Below, in pieces: positions 6,930-11,397 of a stretch of 11,397 nt of DNA. Source of the DNA: Verrucomicrobia bacterium UBA4286 (lineage in GTDB: Bacteria > Verrucomicrobiota > Kiritimatiellia > RFP12 > UBA1067); NCBI GenBank assembly GCA_002395905.1, contig DGVK01000048.1, positions 1 to 11,397 on the forward strand, given 5' to 3'. A program made the position numbers and the translations under genes. The notes beneath the pieces were generated by a model, which saw only the letters and a list, made by a program, of their open reading frames with translations, ran no database searches and was not told the DNA's origin. Position 1 is the stretch's first letter. Each line of letters opens with the position of its first letter.

Positions 6930-7712
6930 TTAATGGGCACTCGATGTCACGGCTGGCACATTCGACCAATTGATGGTCAAATCGTCGCTACCCGCCCTGT
7001 AGTAGTAAAACCCTTGACCAGCAGGAATTTTGGCATCGTCAGAATGAGACCACATTGCCGTCTCTTTTGAATACGTGGATTCACCCCAATTGTTCTTTTT
7101 ATAAGTATAAACCACTATAACATCTTTATCTGAGACACGCTTATTGACATAAATCATATCGCCTGTAGCAACACCATTCCATTCAAAGCCGCTATTCAAA
7201 TCCGTCTCGCTTGTCGACGGAGGTGCAATAAGGTTGTATCCGTGCTTAATAGTGATTGAGGGTGAACCGTTAGAGCCAACTTCTCCAATCACATAAATCT
7301 TCGTATCAGATGAGGGCTTTGCCCGCCTCACGATAACAGCCTGACCCTGCTTGATAGCCGGAGAGTCGGCGCTAGTTGAGGTTGATTCTCTCTCGACTAT
7401 CGAAGGAACTGCTTCCCAATATGAAACTCCGTCCTGCGCAGTGCCAACACGCCAACTGACATACTTTTTAGAAGTAGTATCATACCATATCAAGGCATCT
7501 CCAACACCTAGCCCCGCTGTCTTAACAAGGTTGGTAACAGAAACTTCACCGTTGGCACCTCCGCCAACCCAAGGCACTGCAATAATTGTTTCGGACTGAT
7601 CCGAAGTTATCGGCATCACGCCGATAACGCCATCAGTTGTATACTCGTATGCCGTTGCGAATGCAGCGCCGGCGAGAAGAAGCGAGGCCGCGAAAACCGT
7701 CTTTGTCTTCAT
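6930..7712 (-). CDS. Secreted protein of unknown function with two similar halves
   Basis: A 260-residue exported protein. Residues 1-19 or 1-21 (MKTKTVFAASLLLAGAAFATA) are a signal peptide. The mature part looks like two copies of one beta-rich domain, about 42-145 and 157-251. Each copy has, in order, an apolar Pro-containing strand (IIAVPW; YNLIAPP), a GD followed by an apolar strand (GDALIWYD; GDMIYVNK), a Tyr/Val strand and Trp (KYVSWRV; VIVVYTYKKNNW), and a Gly-Gln turn (KQGQAVIVRRA; PAGQGFYYYRA). Copy one ends in IYVIGEV. This pattern recalls secreted domains in Verrucomicrobia and Planctomycetes, with a 'pGxgf' turn then 'GeV'; I cannot assign a function. ATG 7712 has AAGGGAG at 9 bases; the GTG at 7739 would put nine residues before the signal peptide. 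There is no PEP-CTERM tail and no cysteine. It lies between the other two secreted genes. Confidence 0.83.
   Translation of the reverse strand: MKTKTVFAASLLLAGAAFATAYEYTTDGVIGVMPITSDQSETIIAVPWVGGGANGEVSVTNLVKTAGLGVGDALIWYDTTSKKYVSWRVGTAQDGVSYWEAVPSIVERESTSTSADSPAIKQGQAVIVRRAKPSSDTKIYVIGEVGSNGSPSITIKHGYNLIAPPSTSETDLNSGFEWNGVATGDMIYVNKRVSDKDVIVVYTYKKNNWGESTYSKETAMWSHSDDAKIPAGQGFYYYRAGSDDLTINWSNVPAVTSSAH
7590..7628 (-). repeat. Two adjacent hairpins early in the 260-residue secreted gene
   Basis: Perfect nine-base arms GTTATCGGC (7606-7614) and GCCGATAAC (7620-7628) around a five-base loop. Directly next to them are six-base arms TTCGGA (7590-7595) and TCCGAA (7600-7605) around a four-base loop. 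In the mRNA they form two back-to-back stem-loops about 84-123 bases after the start codon. No U-run follows. Confidence 0.6.
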
Positions 7713-7721
7713 TGTTCTTTT

Positions 7722-7728
7722 CTCCCTT
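7722..7728 (-). promoter_or_regulatory. Ribosome binding site of the 260-residue secreted gene
   Basis: AAGGGAG on the minus strand, 9 bases before ATG 7712, in the 23-base gap after the upstream stop. It supports ATG 7712 over the GTG at 7739. Confidence 0.65.
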
Positions 7729-7735
7729 CCCTTTG

Positions 7736-8467
7736 TCACTCGGCTACGACCGTGAAGAAGCGGGCGTCCTTGTCGTTGACATAGAAGACCGCCTTGCCGT
7801 CTTCGGCCTGTGACTTGACATCGGTCGTCGTCATGTTGCCGAGGTCGGACCCCATCTTCACCTTGTAGTCAAGACCGTTCATCATACCGGCGACGGTAAT
7901 CTTCACCTTCGCGTCGCCCACGAGCTCGAAGCCTGTGATCTTGGGCTGAACCGCCTTCCATCCGTCGGCCGCGACCGATCCCGAACTGGCGGCGGTCGCG
8001 ACATTCGCTCCCACGCTCGCAGAAGCCGTGTAGCTCTGCGCCGCGGCGGAGCCGTTCACGACATTCGCCGGAACGCGGCGGCCGTCCTCGGCGACCGTCT
8101 CCGCCGAAACAGCGCCCTCGGTCACGTCGCGCGTATCAAGGAGATATACGAAGTAGTTGCCGCCGACGGGAGCCTTGGCCGAATCGACCTGGAAGACCAC
8201 GTAGGGGCAGCGACCGCCTTTGGCGAGAGGCGCGAGAATCAGAACCTTCTCCGCCGGGTCGACAGGAGTGCAGTCGAGGTTGAGGCCGTCGAACTTCCCG
8301 TCGGCAGACCAGCACAGAGCATACCACTCGCCGTCCTTCACATCCGTGCCGTCGGCATATTTGTCGGCGGTCGTTGAAAAGGAAACAAGGACGTTAGCGG
8401 CGTCGGCCAAGGCGGCGGCAGCGAAGAACGCTGCAGCGGTCATCAAGCAGATTCGGGCAACTTTCAT
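7736..8467 (-). CDS. Secreted protein of unknown function, first gene after the promoter
   Basis: A 243-residue exported protein. Residues 1-22 (MKVARICLMTAAAFFAAAALAD) are a signal peptide, probably cleaved in the ALADAA region. Residues about 25-112 form an N-terminal domain with GEWYALCWSADGKFDGLN (46-63), VLILAPLAKGGRCPYVVFQVD (75-95) and YFVYLLDTRDVT (105-116). A low-complexity Ala/Ser linker spans about 138-168. The C-terminal domain (about 175-243) ends in GKAVFYVNDKDARFFTVVAE. C52, C66 and C87 remain in the mature part. The layout resembles small secreted families I recall from Kiritimatiellae-like genomes, with a short 'ARFF-V' terminal domain; no function is known to me. ATG 8467 has GAGAGG at 5 bases. 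It is the promoter-proximal gene of the secreted block, and the stop is followed after 23 bases by the next secreted gene. Confidence 0.85.
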   Translation of the reverse strand: MKVARICLMTAAAFFAAAALADAANVLVSFSTTADKYADGTDVKDGEWYALCWSADGKFDGLNLDCTPVDPAEKVLILAPLAKGGRCPYVVFQVDSAKAPVGGNYFVYLLDTRDVTEGAVSAETVAEDGRRVPANVVNGSAAAQSYTASASVGANVATAASSGSVAADGWKAVQPKITGFELVGDAKVKITVAGMMNGLDYKVKMGSDLGNMTTTDVKSQAEDGKAVFYVNDKDARFFTVVAE

Positions 8468-8472
8468 ACCAA

Positions 8473-8478
8473 CCTCTC
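8473..8478 (-). promoter_or_regulatory. Ribosome binding site of the first secreted gene
   Basis: GAGAGG on the minus strand, 5 bases before ATG 8467, in a purine-rich leader (GAAAAGAAAGAAAAGAGAGG). It fits a leader of about 30 bases from the promoter at 8505-8534. Confidence 0.6.
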
Positions 8479-8504
8479 TTTTCTTTCTTTTCAGAGACAG
8501 GGGA

Positions 8505-8534
8505 ATTATACTAAATTGTGTGCGTCCATGTCAA
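8505..8534 (-). promoter_or_regulatory. Consensus sigma-70 promoter for the secreted-protein operon
   Basis: On the minus strand, TTGACA (8534-8529), an 18-base spacer (8528-8511) and TATAAT (8510-8505). Both hexamers match the housekeeping consensus exactly. The -10 box overlaps the TAA stop of priA and the -35 box lies in its last codons. The expected start of transcription is near 8497-8499, giving a leader of about 30 bases before ATG 8467. There is no extended -10 TG. It should drive the three secreted genes and possibly all genes down to aroF independently of priA. Confidence 0.85.
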
Positions 8535-10695
8535 TGGCCACCCGAAGATTTTTCGGCGGGGGCCTGCACGACACCAGCCAGCGCCAGGCGGCTGCGATGG
8601 ACGACGCGGCAGGCGCGCGAAGGACGATCTGCCAGCGGTGCCAGCCGTCCGCCTTCTCCAGCGCGCTCGGCACGGCTTCCGAAACGCGCAGTCCGAGCCG
8701 GACGTTGCGCCGTGCGAAGGCCGCGAGCGACTGCGCGTACATATCGCTCCACAGCGAAACCGTTTTCATGTCCTGCGAGCGCAGGCCTGCGACCGCGAGG
8801 TGGCAGTAGGGCGGGAAGAACCCCTCGGCGCGGTCCTTGAGTTCGCGCGCGGCGAAGCCTTCGTAGTCGCCGCGCGCCGCGGCCGCGATGACCGGCGCCG
8901 ACGGATCGAAGCTCTGCACGACGACCTCGCCCGGCAGTTCGGCGCGGCCCGCGCGGCCCGCGACCTGCGCGAGAAGCTGGAAGGTGCGCTCGCCCGCGCG
9001 GAAGTCCGGCATGTTCAGAGAGCTGTCGGCGTTGAGCACTCCTACGAGCGTCACGTTCGGGAAGTCGAGCCCCTTCGCTATCATCTGAGTGCCGAGAAGT
9101 ATCTGCGCGTCGCCGCGCCTGAACGCGGCGAGAATGTCGTCGTGGGAATGACGGCGCGATGTGGAGTCGGCGTCCATGCGCAGTATCGACGCGCGCGGGA
9201 AGCACTTCGCGAGTGCCGTCTCCACGCGCTGCGTGCCGACGCCTCGAAAGGTCATGTCGCCAGAGCCGCACGCCGGGCAGCGCCCGGGCGTGGGGATCCA
9301 CCCTCCGCATATATGGCAGCGCAGACAGTCGCCGACGCGGTGGTAGGTGTAGGCGAGGTCGCACGACGGGCATGTCATGACGTGGCCGCACTTTTCGCAG
9401 TTCATCGAGCGCGACCATCCCCGCCTGTTGAGGAAGAGTATCGTCTGCTCGCCGCGGTCCAGCCTCGTCCTCACCGCCTCGAGAAGTTCTTCCGAGAATA
9501 TCGACGCGCCGGGCTCGAGCGACATGTTGACCACTCGCACGAGCGGCATCGACCCCGCTCCCGCGCGTTTCGCCATCGCAGCGCAGGCGTATCTGCCGCG
9601 CTTTGCGTTAAGCCAGCTTTCTAGCGACGGCGTGGCCGAACCGAGAACGACGGCCGCGCCCTCGATCACGCCGCGCAGCACGGCGGCGTCGCGCGCGTTG
9701 TAGCGCGGGTTGTCCTCCTGCTTGTAGCTCGGCTCGTGCTCTTCGTCCACGACGATAAGCCCGAGGCGCGCGACCGGCGCGAAGACCGCGCTTCTCGGCC
9801 CTACGACGACACGCGCCTCGCCACGGCGGATGCGGTGCCACTCGTCGTAGCGTTCGCCGTCCGAAAGAGCGGAGTGGAGGACCGCCACCATGTCGCCGAA
9901 GCGCGAGGCGAAACGCTGCACCGTCTGCGGCGTGAGCGCGATCTCGGGCACGAGCACTATCGCGCCGCGCCCTCTTTCGAGCTGCGCGGCGATCGCCTGG
10001 AGATACACCTCCGTCTTGCCGGAGCCGGTTACGCCGTGAAGAAGAAGAGTCGACGGCCCTTCGCCCGCCGCGCATCTGCCAATCGCCTCGAGCGCCGACG
10101 CCTGTTCGGGATTGAGCGCGAGCGGCTTCGACGGCAGGACGCGTCGGCCCGCGAGCGGGTCGCGCCGCTTCGCGCGCGGCGCTATATTCACCAGTCCCTT
10201 CGCGGCCAGCGTGCGGATCGAGCCTGGAGTCGTTTTTAGCTCCGCGCAGAGCTGCATCATCCAGCCGCCGTCCAGCCGCACTATCTGTTCATACAGCCAG
10301 CGCTGGCGCTTGGTTAGAGATTCGACGCCGCCTCTAGCCGGATCGACGAAGAGCAGTTCGCGCGCGCGGGCGTTGCGCTTCAAGACCGCCGCGGGCAGAG
10401 CGGCGCGCAGAACGCTTTCGAGAGGCGCGGCGGTGTAGGCCGCGATGCGCCGCACGAGCGTAAGCAGCGCAGGGGAGAAAAACGGCGTCTCGTCCGCAAT
10501 GGACGAGACGGGCTTGAGGGGGCGTCCGCAGGAAGATCCGCCTTCGGCAACTTCCAGCACAAAGCCGCGCGCTTCGCGGTGGCCGAAAGGAACTGAAAGA
10601 AGCTGGCCGACGGCCAGCTTCTCTTTGAGCGCCCCGGGCACTTCATAATCGAAGAGCCTGTCGAGCGCAAGGTCGATCGCGACCCTTGCAATCAC
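8506..10695 (-). CDS. priA: Primosomal replication restart helicase PriA
   Basis: PriA recognises stalled or repaired forks and reloads the replisome, acting as a 3'-5' DNA helicase. At 729 residues it is full length (E. coli PriA has 732). Residues 1-100 are the N-terminal 3'-DNA-binding domain (starting IARVAIDLALDRLFDY). Helicase motifs: Walker A GVTGSGKTE (221-229), LVPEIALTPQ (248-257), DEEH (317-320), GSATPS (352-357), GTQMIAKGLDFPNV (535-548) and QVAGRAGR (577-584). All eight zinc cysteines are present: C433, C436, C442, C445, C460, C463, C473 and C476. The start is GTG 10695, 6 bases after the pseudopilin-like gene stop; the protein homology begins there. The stop codon is embedded in the -10 box of the next promoter. 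A terminator-like hairpin lies in codons 62-70. Confidence 0.97.
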   Translation of the reverse strand: MIARVAIDLALDRLFDYEVPGALKEKLAVGQLLSVPFGHREARGFVLEVAEGGSSCGRPLKPVSSIADETPFFSPALLTLVRRIAAYTAAPLESVLRAALPAAVLKRNARARELLFVDPARGGVESLTKRQRWLYEQIVRLDGGWMMQLCAELKTTPGSIRTLAAKGLVNIAPRAKRRDPLAGRRVLPSKPLALNPEQASALEAIGRCAAGEGPSTLLLHGVTGSGKTEVYLQAIAAQLERGRGAIVLVPEIALTPQTVQRFASRFGDMVAVLHSALSDGERYDEWHRIRRGEARVVVGPRSAVFAPVARLGLIVVDEEHEPSYKQEDNPRYNARDAAVLRGVIEGAAVVLGSATPSLESWLNAKRGRYACAAMAKRAGAGSMPLVRVVNMSLEPGASIFSEELLEAVRTRLDRGEQTILFLNRRGWSRSMNCEKCGHVMTCPSCDLAYTYHRVGDCLRCHICGGWIPTPGRCPACGSGDMTFRGVGTQRVETALAKCFPRASILRMDADSTSRRHSHDDILAAFRRGDAQILLGTQMIAKGLDFPNVTLVGVLNADSSLNMPDFRAGERTFQLLAQVAGRAGRAELPGEVVVQSFDPSAPVIAAAARGDYEGFAARELKDRAEGFFPPYCHLAVAGLRSQDMKTVSLWSDMYAQSLAAFARRNVRLGLRVSEAVPSALEKADGWHRWQIVLRAPAASSIAAAWRWLVSCRPPPKNLRVAIDMDAHNLV
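10477..10510 (-). terminator. Terminator-like hairpin with U-run inside priA
   Basis: Arms CGTCTCGTCC (10486-10495) and GGACGAGACG (10501-10510) pair perfectly over ten bases around a five-base loop. On the coding (minus) strand the stem is followed by CCGTTTTTCT, so the RNA would be a GC-rich stem, two or three bases, then a run of five U. This is the form of an intrinsic terminator, though with a short U-run, about 185 bases into the coding region. Whether it terminates is unknown; translating ribosomes would normally mask it. Confidence 0.4.
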
Positions 10696-10701
10696 GCCCG
10701 G

Positions 10702-11397
10702 TTACCTGTTGGACGGCTTGAGGTACTCGATGCGCGAACCCTCGACGAACGTGACAGTCTGCTTGTCATAGAAGTCGGCGAGCGACTGGTAGCGGCCTTT
10801 GTAGACACCTGCGGCGCCGCCTTTGTGGATGATGACCGAGGCTTTGTTGCCGAAGGGCTGCGTGTAGGCGGTGTCGGTCGCCTCCTGCTTGGTCTGGGAA
10901 AGCGTCTCCTTGGTGCTCTCGGTCACGAAGTTGTCCGTGCTGATGTTGCGAGAGACGAGTACGGGGATGATGTCGGGCATGTCGTCGGTGATGTCGCTGG
11001 CGACTTTCCACGCGACGCAGCCCTTGAGGGTCTTGGACCCCTTGTAGGCCGAAACGCCGGCGCCCGAGACGAACTTGATGTCGACGTCGACATACGGGCT
11101 CCACGACTGCGTGCCGTAGTTCTGCATGTCGAACAGATCGTCGAAGTAGTCGTCGGCCTGGCTGCCGGTGTAGGCGTTGAACGCGATGTCCTCGCCCTCG
11201 CCGTCCTCCTTGTTCTGGTTCTTCGGCCACACCGAGCTGCGGCCGTGGCTCTCGCGGTCCACGTTGGCCTGGGTGATGCCTATGAAGAGGTTGCGGCCGT
11301 GCATGGCGAGCGCGTTGGTCTGCGCCGAAAGCATGGCCGACGAAATGGCCGGGAAGAGCGCGCCCATCAAAATGCCGAGAATGCCGATGACGACGAG
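10702..11397 (-). CDS. Type II secretion pseudopilin-like protein, N-terminus cut by window edge
   Basis: 231 codons are visible from the window edge to TAA at 10702. They begin LVVIGILGILMGALFPAISS, the hydrophobic helix of a type IV pilin/type II secretion pseudopilin (canonical GFTLIE-LLVVIAIIGIL). The prepilin peptidase site and about ten residues before it must lie beyond the window. After the helix come ALAMHGRNLFIGITQAN and SVWPKN, then a long Asp/Ser/Thr-rich globular part with FDDLFDMQNYGTQSWSPYVDV, and a C-terminal RIEYLKPSNR. The protein would be anchored by the N-terminal helix and exposed to the periplasm or surface. Such genes are numerous in PVC bacteria, and most are unlinked to a secretion machine, so a true T2SS role is uncertain. 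A TTG at 11370 is open as a start but would remove the helix, so I reject it. priA follows after 6 bases. Confidence 0.85.
   Translation of the reverse strand, partial: LVVIGILGILMGALFPAISSAMLSAQTNALAMHGRNLFIGITQANVDRESHGRSSVWPKNQNKEDGEGEDIAFNAYTGSQADDYFDDLFDMQNYGTQSWSPYVDVDIKFVSGAGVSAYKGSKTLKGCVAWKVASDITDDMPDIIPVLVSRNISTDNFVTESTKETLSQTKQEATDTAYTQPFGNKASVIIHKGGAAGVYKGRYQSLADFYDKQTVTFVEGSRIEYLKPSNR

Noticed and set aside
7144..7149. TTGACA on the plus strand inside the 260-residue secreted gene
   Set aside because: No -10 element follows at 16-19 bases and no plus-strand gene is supported.
8468..8505. Possible terminator after priA
   Set aside because: The 38-base gap has no inverted repeat; it holds only a purine-rich leader and the ribosome binding site.
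8518..9624. Long plus-strand open frame of 368 codons opposite priA
   Set aside because: It is antisense to unambiguous PriA motifs, is Arg/Ala-rich and has no recognisable domain. Long antisense frames are expected in GC-rich genes.
11368..11370. TTG start for the pseudopilin-like protein
   Set aside because: The frame continues to the window edge with the conserved pilin helix, so the gene is simply cut.
1..11397. CRISPR array, toxin-antitoxin, phage or insertion sequence
   Set aside because: No regularly spaced repeats, no terminal inverted repeats and no transposase, integrase or small toxin-like gene pair was seen in reading both strands.

Overview
The window is a tightly packed run of eleven protein genes, all read from the minus strand. 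The gene at each edge is cut by the window. Gaps between genes are 38 bases or less, several genes overlap, and no non-coding stretch exceeds 300 bases. I see no tRNA, rRNA, CRISPR array, insertion sequence or phage gene.

The organism is a GC-rich Gram-negative-type bacterium: it has an LpxC-like lipid A enzyme and a protein with a PEP-CTERM sorting tail. The combination of that tail (PEP motif, short hydrophobic stretch, basic end), a type II pseudopilin-like protein and small secreted proteins of unknown function suggests the PVC superphylum. My best guess is a Kiritimatiellota-type or Lentisphaerae-type bacterium, perhaps gut-associated. This is inference from remembered family resemblance; no search was run.

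Layout in transcription order, from high to low coordinates. (1) 10702-11397: 3' part of a pseudopilin-like protein gene. (2) 8506-10695: priA, the primosomal restart helicase, complete. (3) 6380-8467: a block of three secreted proteins, namely a 243-residue protein of unknown function, a 260-residue protein with two similar halves, and a 173-residue PEP-CTERM protein. A TTGACA-N18-TATAAT promoter overlaps the stop codon of priA and points into this block. (4) 3987-6380: a 797-residue polytopic membrane protein with C-terminal TPRs, whose start codon overlaps the stop codon of the PEP-CTERM gene. (5) 2955-3980: a divergent LpxC-like deacetylase. (6) 2179-2967: a DEDDh exonuclease with an ExoX-like C-terminal module. 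(7) 1355-2182: a DUF975-like membrane protein. (8) 976-1377: a hotdog thioesterase. (9) 1-957: DAHP synthase, the first enzyme of the shikimate pathway, cut at its C-terminus.

From the promoter near 8505-8534 down to aroF there is no obvious terminator, so genes 3-9 could form one long transcription unit. It would mix envelope and surface functions (secreted proteins, TPR membrane protein, LpxC-like enzyme, DUF975) with housekeeping ones (exonuclease, thioesterase, aroF). The secreted 260-residue and PEP-CTERM genes are visibly more AT-rich than their neighbours. Strong hairpins lie inside several coding regions. The one in priA is followed by a U-run and looks like an intrinsic terminator; the one near the start of the TPR gene could set different expression levels on its two sides. 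The points most worth following up are the uncharacterised secreted block with its consensus promoter, the altered metal-site region of the LpxC-like protein, and the intragenic hairpins.
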